Positions 44,427 to 53,361 of a stretch of DNA of 64,000 nucleotides are shown piece after piece. How positions within the stretch are numbered: the first letter of the stretch is position 1; every line of letters begins with the position of its first letter. The notes beneath the pieces are model-generated. The model was given only the letters and a program-made list of their open reading frames with translations. It was not told where the DNA came from and ran no database searches. This DNA is from Gillisella taibaishanensis (lineage in GTDB: Bacteria > Pseudomonadota > Alphaproteobacteria > Rhizobiales > Rhizobiaceae): positions 744,001 to 808,000 of the forward strand of contig NZ_MKIN01000021.1 in NCBI RefSeq assembly GCF_001938985.1, written 5' to 3'. A program made the translations under genes and the position numbers.

Positions 44427-45434
44427 TCAGCCAATGCCAAGTTTTTTGCTGACATCAGCCACGTTGGTCTTGTTGGCGAGCAGGGCTGGGACATAGGTCT
44501 CACGCGGCAATGTCTGACCCGCCAACAGCCGGGCGACGTTGCGGATGGCGGTCCGGCCAAGTTCGGCGGGCTGCTGGGCGACGTCTGCGGCAGCCGGTGA
44601 TTTCGGGTCGGCGACGAGCTGCAGGACTTCGGGGCTGCCATCTACGCCGTAGGTCTTGATCTCTGTACGGCCAGCGGCTGACAGCGCTTGCGTTGCGCCA
44701 AGCTGCGGAATATCCCATGCGGACCAGATCGCTTTGATCGATCCCTTTTCCGGATAGCGATTGAGGATGGCGGTGATCTGGGTGAACGCGTCCTGCACCG
44801 TGTTGGGGATGACGTCGCGCAGCTCAGGCTTGATAATCTCGACCTTCGGAAAATATTTCACGACATTGACAAGCTGATCGTAGCGGATCGCGCAGGGCGT
44901 AACGCCATAAAAGCCATTGAACACGACGATCTTGCCTTCGCCACCGATGTCCGACACCAGCTGCAGTGCGAGATCCTTGCCGATACCCCAATTATCCGAG
45001 GTGGAATTGTTCAGCGAATTGGTAGAACCGACATCGATGGTCAGGACCGGAATGCCCGCGTCACGTGCCTTTTTAAGCCATGGATCAATAACGGTCAGCG
45101 TTCCCAGCAACTGGACGATCGCGTCAGGCTTCTGGGCGATCAGCGTTTGCAGCTGCGACACGAGTTTACCGTCATTGCGGCCCGCATCGACCGCGATCGG
45201 TTCGCCGCCAAGACGTTTTACCTCCTCGATCTGGGCATTATAGGCATGCAGGTCGAAGAAGTGATCGGTGCCTGCTGCGCTGATGCCAATGCGTTTGCCT
45301 TTGAGCGAAAGTTCGCCGTCGGCAAGGCTGGGTCGAGCGCCGATCATGGCGGCCCCGGCGACGGACGCTCCTGCGAGTGCCGTGAATTTCAAGAGATCGC
45401 GCCGGCCAAGACCTGTGCTGCTGTCGTTCGTCAT
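44427..45434 (-). CDS. Ribose-type periplasmic binding protein
   Basis: 335 residues, Peripla_BP_4 fold. ACAGGAGGCACTT sits just before the ATG at 45434. A Tat signal peptide (GRRDLLKFTALAGASVAGAA) is unusual for this family and may mean folding or cofactor/ligand binding before export. KGKRIGISAAGTDHFFDLHAYN begins the first lobe. Ligand unknown; monooxygenase genes directly upstream suggest a sulfur- or nitrogen-containing compound. Confidence 0.88.
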   Translation of the reverse strand: MTNDSSTGLGRRDLLKFTALAGASVAGAAMIGARPSLADGELSLKGKRIGISAAGTDHFFDLHAYNAQIEEVKRLGGEPIAVDAGRNDGKLVSQLQTLIAQKPDAIVQLLGTLTVIDPWLKKARDAGIPVLTIDVGSTNSLNNSTSDNWGIGKDLALQLVSDIGGEGKIVVFNGFYGVTPCAIRYDQLVNVVKYFPKVEIIKPELRDVIPNTVQDAFTQITAILNRYPEKGSIKAIWSAWDIPQLGATQALSAAGRTEIKTYGVDGSPEVLQLVADPKSPAAADVAQQPAELGRTAIRNVARLLAGQTLPRETYVPALLANKTNVADVSKKLGIG

Positions 45435-45472
45435 AAGTGCCTCCTGTAGGAATTGGTCCGTCGAATGCCGCT

Positions 45473-46687
45473 TCAGAGAGCCCCATTCTTGGGCGGCAAA
45501 ACGCCGTTGAGCAGGTAGTTGCCCACAGCATGAAACTTCCACCGCACGGGATCATGCAGCGTGTGGGTGCGGGCGTTGCGCCAGTGCCGATCGAAATTGT
45601 GTTCGGCCCGCGCCGATTGCGTGCCCGCGAGTTCGAACAACGTGTTTGACGCCTCAAGCGCGGCCTCTGTTGTCAGTACCTTGGCGCTGGCGACAGCGAG
45701 GGTTGCCGCAAGCGTGTCGGACTCAGAGAGCGTTTCACGCGCCCGATCGACCTTGCGGCCTGCTTCGGCGATGAGTGCCGCGCCAGCATCAATCCGAACG
45801 GCAATCTGGCCGACCCGGTGGATCGTCAGTGGATCTTCGGAAGCCTTCTCGACGCCGGCATCCATCCACGGTCGCGAGCGGCTGGTGACGAAGGTGATCG
45901 TATCGCGAAGTGCCGCGCGGGCAATGCCGAGGTCGACGGCTGCCTGAATGATCTGTCCCACGGATCCGATGGTCTGCGGACGTTCGAAACTCCGGTGATG
46001 CCGGACGACCGCATCACCGGGCACGTGGACATTGTTGAGAACTGTGGTACCCGAGCCGGTTGTGCGTTGCCCGATGCCGTCCCAGTCATCAACGAGTTCG
46101 ATGCCCTGCGTACCCTTCGGCGTGAAGGACATGGTGAGCTTCTCGTTTTCGTCATTGGCAAAGATGACGATCCAATCGGCAAAAAGGACCCCGGTGGAAT
46201 AGAACTTTTTGCCATTGATGACGAAGCCCTCACCATCAGGACGGATCGTCGTATTGTAATGTCCGACGGTTTTTGTACCGATCTCGGAAAGCGCGTTGCC
46301 AAACTTGTCGCCCGCAAGAGCCCGGCCGAAATAGAAAGCCTTCTGCTCCTCCGATCCCTCAATGCGCAAGGCTTCGAGAATATAGAAGTGATTTTGCGGG
46401 ATCTGGCCGATTGATCCGTCAGCTTCCGCCAGAAGGGCTATCACCTCGCCGAGTACCGCGTTGGAAACATCGATCCCGCCATAGGCTTTGGGAACAGTAA
46501 TCGCCAACAGGCCGGAGCGCGCGAGTTCGTCCATCTCCTTGTACGGCAGAACGCGATCACGGTCGCGGATGGCAGCGCCTTCCGCAAAGCGCAACGACAG
46601 GGCGCGTGCGACATCAAGAGCTTCCGCTTCATTGTGGATGCGATGGGCGGCGCCATCGGTCTTAAACTGCAGCGCGTGGCTGGTCAT
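45473..46687 (-). CDS. SfnB-family acyl-CoA-dehydrogenase-fold flavoenzyme 1
   Basis: 404 residues. ACAD amino-terminal helices (YKEMDELARSGLLAITVPKAYGG), the middle strand domain with NALSEIGTKTVGHYNT and the C-terminal four-helix part ending DRHWRNARTHTLHDPVRWK match SfnB/DszC proteins of the group D flavin monooxygenases, which use FMNH2 from a partner. The catalytic Glu of true acyl-CoA dehydrogenases is not conserved in this group. AAGAGGGG precedes the ATG at 46687. It lies 38 bases upstream of the binding-protein gene. Confidence 0.85.
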   Translation of the reverse strand: MTSHALQFKTDGAAHRIHNEAEALDVARALSLRFAEGAAIRDRDRVLPYKEMDELARSGLLAITVPKAYGGIDVSNAVLGEVIALLAEADGSIGQIPQNHFYILEALRIEGSEEQKAFYFGRALAGDKFGNALSEIGTKTVGHYNTTIRPDGEGFVINGKKFYSTGVLFADWIVIFANDENEKLTMSFTPKGTQGIELVDDWDGIGQRTTGSGTTVLNNVHVPGDAVVRHHRSFERPQTIGSVGQIIQAAVDLGIARAALRDTITFVTSRSRPWMDAGVEKASEDPLTIHRVGQIAVRIDAGAALIAEAGRKVDRARETLSESDTLAATLAVASAKVLTTEAALEASNTLFELAGTQSARAEHNFDRHWRNARTHTLHDPVRWKFHAVGNYLLNGVLPPKNGAL

Positions 46688-46712
46688 CTCTTTACCCCTC
46701 TTCGAAACGATG

Positions 46713-47984
46713 TCAGGCGGCGGCCGGCGCGGCGCCAGTTTGGGCGGTAGACACAGCGGTGGGCGTTTCGCCGATGCGCCATTGATAGGGCGGCGGCGTC
46801 CCGTTGACGGCAAAATTGCCGACGATCCGATCCTTGTAGATACGGGGGTTGTGGGAGGACAGCGTGCGGGCATTGCGCCAGTGCCGATCAAGAGCGGCCG
46901 AGCTTTTCACCGCGGATGCACCAAGCGTGTCGAACAAGATTGTCGAGGCTTCGAGAACAAGATTGGTGACCACGCCCAGCGCCTGCGACGTCTCGAGTTC
47001 GGCAACGGCATTGGCGCGCTCCTCAGCCTCTGCATTGCCCGCGAAATGGCCGGCGTAAGCCCGCTCGAGAGAGGCTGCGACCTGCAGCACGATGGCGCCC
47101 GCCGCATAGGCATTGGACCGAATGCGGCCGACCACCTGGAGGATCTGCGGGTCCTGGCTCGAACGCGGCCCTGCTGCATTGGAGAATTGGCGCGTTCGGG
47201 CAGCAACGGCCAGCGCTGTTTCCTTGGCGATTGCCCGACCGATGCCGGCCAGCGTTGCCAGATGCACCGTCTGATAGAAGGCCGCAGCATAGCGGAATTT
47301 ATCGTCGTCCAGAACGATATCGATCGGATCGACGGACGCATTCGAAAATATGGTCGTACCGCTGGCGGTGAGTTTCTGACCGAAGCCGTCCCAGTCGTCG
47401 ACGACACGAACGCCCGGATCATCGCGGCGGACGAGAACGGTCACGGCTTCGCCATCAAGGCCAGTCGCGCCGACATCGATCCAGTCCGCGAAAAGCGATC
47501 CGGTCGTATAATATTTCGTACCGTTCAGAACCAGATTTGCCCCTTTGCGTGCGATATGGGTCGCAAAAGTCGCCTGACTTGCATTGCCGATCTCCGTCCA
47601 GGCATTGCCGGCAATTTCGCCCTTGGCAATCCGCTCCGACCAACGTGTGCGGAAGCCGCCGGGAGCCGTATTGACGACGTTTTCGGCGAAACCGAAATGC
47701 CCGCGCAGCGCCTGGGTCACATTGGAATCGGCAGCAGACAATTCGATAAGCAGATTGAAGAATTCCGGAAGCGTAGCGCCGAAGCCGCCCTCGCTTTCCG
47801 GCAGGCGAAGCGCGCCGAAGCCTACCTCTTTCACGCTGTTGATCTCCGCCACCGGAAGGATACGACCCGTCTCGCGGGAGACGGCGCCTTTCTCGATCTC
47901 AGCGAAAAGCGGACGAAATCGCTTGGCCAGGTCTTCATAGCGCAAGGAAGGACCAGCTCCCCAGGCCTCATCGATCTGTGACAT
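46713..47984 (-). CDS. SfnB-family acyl-CoA-dehydrogenase-fold flavoenzyme 2
   Basis: 423 residues, paralogue of the gene at 45473 (same start pattern, VAEINSVKEVGFGALRLPESEGGFG, GNAWTEIGNASQATF, and the DRHWRNARTLSSHNP C-terminal helix). The C-terminus carries an extra Ala/Thr-rich tail. AGGTGCATC precedes the ATG at 47984. Two such enzymes side by side resemble dsz- or sfn-like operons where different oxidation steps use separate flavoproteins. Confidence 0.85.
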   Translation of the reverse strand: MSQIDEAWGAGPSLRYEDLAKRFRPLFAEIEKGAVSRETGRILPVAEINSVKEVGFGALRLPESEGGFGATLPEFFNLLIELSAADSNVTQALRGHFGFAENVVNTAPGGFRTRWSERIAKGEIAGNAWTEIGNASQATFATHIARKGANLVLNGTKYYTTGSLFADWIDVGATGLDGEAVTVLVRRDDPGVRVVDDWDGFGQKLTASGTTIFSNASVDPIDIVLDDDKFRYAAAFYQTVHLATLAGIGRAIAKETALAVAARTRQFSNAAGPRSSQDPQILQVVGRIRSNAYAAGAIVLQVAASLERAYAGHFAGNAEAEERANAVAELETSQALGVVTNLVLEASTILFDTLGASAVKSSAALDRHWRNARTLSSHNPRIYKDRIVGNFAVNGTPPPYQWRIGETPTAVSTAQTGAAPAAA

Positions 47985-48018
47985 GATGCACCTATGCTGT
48001 TTTAACGGATTGCGACGC

Positions 48019-49437
48019 TCAGGCGCCCACGGTCTTGAGTTGCGGCTTTCCCACCTCGGCATCACGGCGCTTTACCGCCTCGATGTCCCGGTAACGGTCG
48101 GCAGGATGGCTAGCGGGAAGGTAGGGGCCGTCACCAAACAGCTTCTCCCTGAGGGTGCCGGGCTTATAGGCTGTCGGATAGGCGCCACGCTTCTGAAGCT
48201 CGGGAACGATATGCTCGACGACATCCTCGAAACTGCCGGGCGTCACTGCATAAGCAATATTGAAGCCGTCGACATCGGTGTCGGCCACCCATTCTTGCAA
48301 GATATCGGCGATCGTCTGCGCGGAGCCTACGAAGACCGGACCCATACCGCCGATACCACCGAACTTGGCCAGTTCATCCATCGTCCAGGACTTATCGCCG
48401 CCGGCAATATGCTCGACGAAGGAATGGATGGCGTTCGTTTCCACCTTCTGAATGATGTCAGTGGGCGCATATTGGCCAAAGTCGATGCCGCTCCAACCCG
48501 ACATGAAGACCAGCGAGCCGTCATATGAGACGTAACTCTTGTAATCCTCAAATTTCGCTTGGGCCTTTTCCTCGGTCTCATCAGTGATGATCGTGATCAG
48601 CGTGTAGATATAGACCTTCCTTGGATTGCGACCTGCCTTGGCAATCCGCTCGCGAATGTCGGACACATAAGCCTTGAGAACGGACTTGGTGGGGGCGGCG
48701 ACAAAAATGCATTCCGCGTTTTCGGCAGCAAACGCCTTGCCTGGCCCCGAAGCACCGGCCTGATAGAGCACCGGCATGCGCTGTGGGGACGGCTCCGTCA
48801 GTTGGTAACCCGGCACATCGAAATATTTTCCTTTGTGAGCGATCTCATGGACCTTCGAAGGGTCGGTGAAGATCCGCCGGTCGCGGTCGCGCACGACAGC
48901 CCCCTCCTCCCAGGATCCTTCGAGCAACTTGTACAGCACCTCGAGATATTCGTTGGCGGTCTCGTAGCGGTTGTCATGACGCTGAAGCCCGGCCTGACCG
49001 ACATTCTTGGCACCGCTTTCCAGATAGGAAGTAACGATGTTCCAGCCCAAGCGCCCCTTGCTGTGATGGTCGGCCGTCGCCAGCCGGCGGGCAAAAGTAT
49101 AGGGATGCTCGAACGACGTGGAGGCGGTGACCCCGATACCCAAGTGTTCAGTCGCAAGCGCGATGGGCGCGACAAGCTGTAGCGGATCATTGACCGGTAT
49201 CTGCGCGGCTTGCTCGATAGCGTGATGGTTCGAGCCATTGTAGACGTCGTAATAACCGATGACGTCGGCGATAAAAATTCCATCGAACACGCCTCGCTCA
49301 AGCGTCCGTGCAAGATTTTGCCAGTAATCCAAGTCCTTGTAGGTCCACGACTGGTCCTTCGGATGCGCCCAGAGCCCTGGCGATTGGTGGCCGACACAGT
49401 TCATGTCGAAGGCGTTGAAACGGATCTGGCGTGTCAT
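48019..49437 (-). CDS. NtaA/SnaA/DszA-type LLM class flavin monooxygenase
   Basis: 472 residues, bacterial luciferase-like TIM barrel. GHQSPGLWAHPKDQSWTYKDLDYW and ADHHSKGRLGWNIVTSY (the FMN/active-site loop) are characteristic of nitrilotriacetate and dibenzothiophene-sulfone monooxygenase A subunits. These cleave C-N or C-S bonds using reduced flavin from a separate reductase, which is not visible in this window. AAGAGGTGATCC lies before the ATG. It is the first gene of the operon. Confidence 0.9.
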   Translation of the reverse strand: MTRQIRFNAFDMNCVGHQSPGLWAHPKDQSWTYKDLDYWQNLARTLERGVFDGIFIADVIGYYDVYNGSNHHAIEQAAQIPVNDPLQLVAPIALATEHLGIGVTASTSFEHPYTFARRLATADHHSKGRLGWNIVTSYLESGAKNVGQAGLQRHDNRYETANEYLEVLYKLLEGSWEEGAVVRDRDRRIFTDPSKVHEIAHKGKYFDVPGYQLTEPSPQRMPVLYQAGASGPGKAFAAENAECIFVAAPTKSVLKAYVSDIRERIAKAGRNPRKVYIYTLITIITDETEEKAQAKFEDYKSYVSYDGSLVFMSGWSGIDFGQYAPTDIIQKVETNAIHSFVEHIAGGDKSWTMDELAKFGGIGGMGPVFVGSAQTIADILQEWVADTDVDGFNIAYAVTPGSFEDVVEHIVPELQKRGAYPTAYKPGTLREKLFGDGPYLPASHPADRYRDIEAVKRRDAEVGKPQLKTVGA

Positions 49438-49761
49438 GGATCACCTCTTGTCTGTGATCGACACCGTATCAACTTCAATGCAATTAACGAGTTAAACTAT
49501 GTTTTTAGTAGATTAATGAGGAGAAAAATTTGCTCGGTTTCTTTGGAAATGGAGGATTCACCCGCCCCATCCCCTGTTAAAGCGGAAAGGCCATCGCACC
49601 ATCGCGCTATGCAGATGTCAAATTGCGCCATGCGTTTAGCTGTTATTTACGCCATCATGCGATTGGACGGAGGTCTCTGCAGGGCTGTATATCGTCCTCC
49701 AGCGAACAATGGTGCCTACCACTGTCTTCTGAAATGTTACATGCACCGAACCGGAGGCTTC
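49438..49761. promoter_or_regulatory. Divergent promoter region with RBS hairpin
   Basis: GATCAC (49439-49444) and GTGATC (49454-49459) pair in the 5' leader of the flavin monooxygenase gene, with the AGAGG ribosome site partly in the loop; translation could be modulated. The adjacent AT-rich part (49480-49535) probably contains promoters for both directions. Confidence 0.45.
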
Positions 49762-49974
49762 ATGGAAACCATTACCATCGAGACGCGCACAGACTTTGCG
49801 AACTGGGCGATTGAGCGGGCGCGTGCCATCATCGCTGAACAAGGCGGAGATCTCGCCGTTGCTGCGCGTGACATGGATGAGGCAAAGATCGGCATCGCAG
49901 GGAACGCCCTGGGCCAAGCGATCGTCGATGCGCTTCTCGAGGTATTCGATGGCTTAAGCCAGGACGAAGACTAA
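49762..49974 (+). CDS. Small conserved-looking protein, 70 residues
   Basis: The ATG at 49762 follows CCGGAGGCTTC, a good ribosome site. The protein (METITIETRTDFANWAIERARAIIAEQGGDLAVAARDMD...) is soluble, acidic and mostly helical. No family is recognised. An upstream extension of the frame has no such site and antisense-like composition. It is divergent from the monooxygenase operon. Confidence 0.65.
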   Translation: METITIETRTDFANWAIERARAIIAEQGGDLAVAARDMDEAKIGIAGNALGQAIVDALLEVFDGLSQDED

Positions 49975-50139
49975 GGACGCCGAGATTGCGCATCCCGCGA
50001 CCGGTGTCACCCTTCATCTGCGATAGGACGAGTTCCTTAACGTGAACAATGAATGCATTGCCTGCACATGTTCGGCGGCCTGGTGGCAACCCCAAGACCG
50101 CACATCCTGCCGGTCGAGCACACTTGTATAGTCTCGACG

Positions 50140-51339
50140 CTAATGCTCTGAATTTAAAGCTTGCTTGACACGCAAGATCGTCAGACAGACCGTCCCGATC
50201 ACAATCGGGATCGCTATTAGCATCACCATGGGATCAATATGATATCCGGCGTGATCCGCGGTTTCGAAGGTGACTTTGAGAAGACTTAAAAGATAATAGC
50301 TGATGGCGATGATCGAAAAACCTTCGACCGCCCGCTGGATCTTGACCTGCGTTGCCGCTCTTTCGGCCATTGCTCTGATCTGGACGGCATTCTGGTGCTC
50401 GATCTCCACCTGGATTCGTGTCTGCAAAAGATTGATCAGATGAGTTGTCGCCTGTGAAAGTTGCTCAAGACGCAACGCTGTTGCCTGACAGGTCCGGACG
50501 GCAGGTTTGAAGCGGCGTTCCACGAAGGTGCCGTAGCGCTGGAACCCCGGCACATGGGTCTCTCGCAACGATGCTATTCGCTCCTCGACAATCGTCGTAT
50601 AGGCCGCGGTCGCGCTGAACCTATGACGAACTTCGGATGTAGCCGAGATGATCTGCGATGCTAGTACCGTAATGTCAGCCAAGAGACCCTTGTGCTCGTC
50701 TGACGGGGTCTGAAGATTCCTGTTGGTCAGTTCAATCAACCGTCGGTCATAGTCGGAGATCATGGGAGCCAGACTCTGTGCAACGGGGAGCCCAAGCAAA
50801 GCCATGGTCCGATAGGTCTCAATTTCAAAGATACGCCGGACCATCCGCCCGAGCCGGCGTGCGTTGAGTTCCCTGTTCAGCATAAGGATTCGACTGGAGC
50901 CATCTTGCATGACCTTGAAGTCAGAGCATATCTGCGCAGAGCCGCCGCCGATAGATGATACGGCAGTGTCACCGAAACTGAAACTCGACAGATACGAGGA
51001 TATATCCGCGGAAACTTTGTCGACAACCAATATCGAAACGCGGCAAATCTGCTTTGGTGAAGCGATACCCGTCAGTTCCAGAACTTCAAGATCCGATAGT
51101 TCCGAAGCAGGCCATTCTGAGGCCTCAGCCGTCAATTTCCGCAGTCTCGTTACGGTGACGAACTCGGTGTGGCGCTCCACACGCAACGTAACATCTGCGT
51201 CGTGCGACTGCGTGTCATGAAATCCCAGGGGGCTGGCTTCACCTCGCATGATGGCAACATGCTCGACGAAAGCTGGCCCATCAAAATAGATCGACGGGCG
51301 CGCATGTAATTCTGCATTGAAATCCGAAAACGATCTCAT
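50140..51339 (-). CDS. DUF3422 membrane protein
   Basis: 399 residues. The start NAELHARPSIYFDGPAFVEHVAIM is diagnostic of DUF3422, followed by long helical/coiled parts (RMVRRIFEIETYRTMALLGLP, QTRIQVEIEHQNAVQIRAM) and two C-terminal membrane segments (FSIIAISYYLLSLLKV and MLIAIPIVIGTVCLTILRV). Function is unknown; the family is widespread in Alpha- and Betaproteobacteria. No operon partner. Confidence 0.88.
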   Translation of the reverse strand: MRSFSDFNAELHARPSIYFDGPAFVEHVAIMRGEASPLGFHDTQSHDADVTLRVERHTEFVTVTRLRKLTAEASEWPASELSDLEVLELTGIASPKQICRVSILVVDKVSADISSYLSSFSFGDTAVSSIGGGSAQICSDFKVMQDGSSRILMLNRELNARRLGRMVRRIFEIETYRTMALLGLPVAQSLAPMISDYDRRLIELTNRNLQTPSDEHKGLLADITVLASQIISATSEVRHRFSATAAYTTIVEERIASLRETHVPGFQRYGTFVERRFKPAVRTCQATALRLEQLSQATTHLINLLQTRIQVEIEHQNAVQIRAMAERAATQVKIQRAVEGFSIIAISYYLLSLLKVTFETADHAGYHIDPMVMLIAIPIVIGTVCLTILRVKQALNSEH

Positions 51340-51732
51340 CTTATCGTCATTCCCCTGAAATTTATAGGAATCTACAGAGGGCGATTTAAGAAGAAAAGGG
51401 ACAAAGACAGATCGAAATCAGATCGCCGCATAAATATCGATTGAAATTAAATACAAGCTTGGGAGTGCTAGACTGCACGGTGTTCTGCGGCACCGATTGA
51501 TTTGCCGAAGACGTCGCTTAGTGCTGTAATGATGAGATCTCAGAAGTGCCTCGGCGTCCATCGATCTGCGATATACGCATTCGAGCGTCGCCTTAATGTT
51601 CTGCCTGTATAGCTGAAACGAGCATCTACAGCTGGAGAAGCGCGGAAGTTATCGATCCGGGTTCGGGATATGAAAGGCCCAGATAGCCGTATCATCGGAG
51701 TGGACGTTGCGTGCCAATCTTAGTGCGCATAT
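51340..51732. other. Intergenic region without recognised features
   Basis: About 390 bases upstream of the second ribose-type operon. Apart from AT-rich stretches around 51430-51460 I see no gene, repeat or hairpin. Confidence 0.4.
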
Positions 51733-51797
51733 TTAAGCTCAGCTTCACATCTCTTTAACTTTAGTAAATTTCCGCAATTTACTCCCTCGACTAAAGT
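51733..51797. promoter_or_regulatory. Shared promoter element with nested inverted repeats
   Basis: TTAAGCTCAGCTTCA (51733-51747; AAGCT-c-AGCTT dyad) is repeated with one change at 57433. Downstream, AGTAAATT-TCCGC-AATTTACT (51763-51783) is a perfect 8-bp inverted repeat enclosed by ACTTTAGT (51758-51765) and ACTAAAGT (51790-51797). The set lies just before a strong ribosome site at 51804-51812. Probable operator of the LysR regulator at 56427 (inference). Confidence 0.6.
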
Positions 51798-51818
51798 CAT
51801 TCTCGGGAGGAATTGGAA

Positions 51819-51908
51819 ATGATGCAAGAAGCTTATGGCCGCTTGCGGCCGATAACTGTGACAAGTCTATCTGCCGAAATGGCAAGGTGGGCCGCGAATG
51901 GCCGCTGA
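51819..51908 (+). CDS. Possible 29-residue leader peptide, ribose-type operon
   Basis: ATG at 51819 follows CGGGAGGAATTGG. The frame encodes 29 residues (MMQEAYGRLRPITVTSLSAE...) and its TGA overlaps the ATPase start (51898) by 11 bases, so translation of the ATPase may be coupled to it. The 71-base distance from the shared promoter element to this ATG resembles the 79 bases before the transketolase start, which supports it as the first translated frame. Alternatively the ATPase site (AAGGTGGG) acts alone. Confidence 0.45.
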   Translation: MMQEAYGRLRPITVTSLSAEMARWAANGR

Positions 51909-53361
51909 TAAGCTTCCGTTGATTTCGGTTCGTAACCTTCAAAAGAGCTTTGGCGTAACGAAGGTTCTGCGAGGTGTGAATTTCACCGTCAGCGCTGGCC
52001 AGATCCACGCCCTGCTCGGCGGCAATGGCGCCGGAAAGAGTACGATGATCCGTATCATCACCGGCGGCATCCGGAAGGATGACGGCGAGATCTCCCTTTC
52101 CTCACAGCGCGATACCGAGCCGAAAATTGCCGTAGTCCACCAGGAACTCGCGCTACTTGCCGATCTGTCGGTCGCCGAAAACATCGCAATCGTCCATGCC
52201 GCCTCGGCTAGGTCCTTCGTCCACGCCAGGAAGCAAGCGGAGATCGGCTATAAGGCGCTGTCATTGATTGATCCGCACCTTGCAAATACCGCCCTTCATC
52301 GCCGGGCAGCCGATCTTTCTATGCACGAGGGCCAAATCGTAGAAATAGCGCGGGCGCTGTCGACCGGTGCTGACGTAATTATGCTGGACGAACCGACAGC
52401 CAATCTCACGGCAGGGGAAACAGAACGCCTCTTTGCTGTGCTGCGCCGGTTGGTGACGGAGACAAATATCGGCATCGTCTTCGTTTCCCACCGTATGAAA
52501 GAAATCCGACAGCTTTGCGATGTCTGCACGATCATCCGCGACGGCATGACGGTGATTGATGCCGCCCCGCTCGAAAGCCTCACTGACGTCGAGATCGTGC
52601 ATCACATGGGGCAACCGGACGCGCGCAACGAGATACCTGCCCGACGCAAGATCGATCACGCAGATGTCGGTCTGGTCCTCAAGGGACCGGAATGCGCAGT
52701 CCCGGTTCTCAAAGGCCAAATCCTCGGCCTTGCCGGTGCTCCTGCAGGTCCCAGCCAAGTGATCGCCTTATTGAATGGCACCGCGCGTTCCAGCACCTGG
52801 GTTTTGGAAGCAGAGGGATGGCCAGAAAGGCCCATGTCGCCCCGCCAGGCGGTAGAACTCGGCATCGGCTATGTTTCAGGGGATCGTCGCAGTAAGGGTG
52901 TCCTTGCGCAATTGCCCATCATCGACAACGTGTTGGCGTCGCGCAGGGTTCGGGAGGGGCGGGTGTTCGTCCGGCGTTCGGAGCGCGCAGAGTGCCTTGA
53001 TCTCGTTCAAGCCCTGAAACTGAAGGCCGGCTCTATCCTTGATCTTCCCTCTACATTGTCCGGCGGCAATCAACAGAAGCTACTCATCGCCCGTTGGCTC
53101 GGCATGTCATTGCGGCTTGTCGTTTTTGAAGAGCCGACCCGTGGCGTCGATATTGGCACCAAACGCGACATCTACGAACTGATCCGCCGCATGGCCGATG
53201 CCGGGACCATCGTCATCTGGTGGTCGACGGAAAATGTAGAGCTTCTCGAACTGTGCGATGAAATCCTCGCTTTTGATACGGATGGGCAGGCGAAGGGCCT
53301 GCTGCAATCCAGCCAGTTCAATGAAGACGCTCTGGCAGACCTCACGGGAATGGCGGCATGA
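51898..53361 (+). CDS. Ribose-type ABC ATPase, two domains
   Basis: 487 residues. Walker A GGNGAGKST (41-49), Walker B VIMLDEPTANL; domain 2 has a strongly degenerate Walker A (GAPAGPSQ), LSGGNQQKLLIARWL and Walker B LVVFEEPTRGVD, in which Glu replaces the usual Asp. The D-loop/H-loop region of domain 2 reads WWSTENVELLELCD. A duplicated NBD with one weak catalytic site is normal for RbsA-like proteins. Overlaps the permease by four bases. Confidence 0.9.
   Translation: MAADKLPLISVRNLQKSFGVTKVLRGVNFTVSAGQIHALLGGNGAGKSTMIRIITGGIRKDDGEISLSSQRDTEPKIAVVHQELALLADLSVAENIAIVHAASARSFVHARKQAEIGYKALSLIDPHLANTALHRRAADLSMHEGQIVEIARALSTGADVIMLDEPTANLTAGETERLFAVLRRLVTETNIGIVFVSHRMKEIRQLCDVCTIIRDGMTVIDAAPLESLTDVEIVHHMGQPDARNEIPARRKIDHADVGLVLKGPECAVPVLKGQILGLAGAPAGPSQVIALLNGTARSSTWVLEAEGWPERPMSPRQAVELGIGYVSGDRRSKGVLAQLPIIDNVLASRRVREGRVFVRRSERAECLDLVQALKLKAGSILDLPSTLSGGNQQKLLIARWLGMSLRLVVFEEPTRGVDIGTKRDIYELIRRMADAGTIVIWWSTENVELLELCDEILAFDTDGQAKGLLQSSQFNEDALADLTGMAA

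Noticed and set aside
46488-47981. 497-codon open frame on the plus strand
   Set aside because: Antisense to both SfnB-type flavoenzymes, which have full domain signatures on the minus strand.
49210-49761. Long upstream extension of the 70-residue protein
   Set aside because: The extension runs antisense through the monooxygenase start and its promoter; the only good ribosome site is at 49751-49759.
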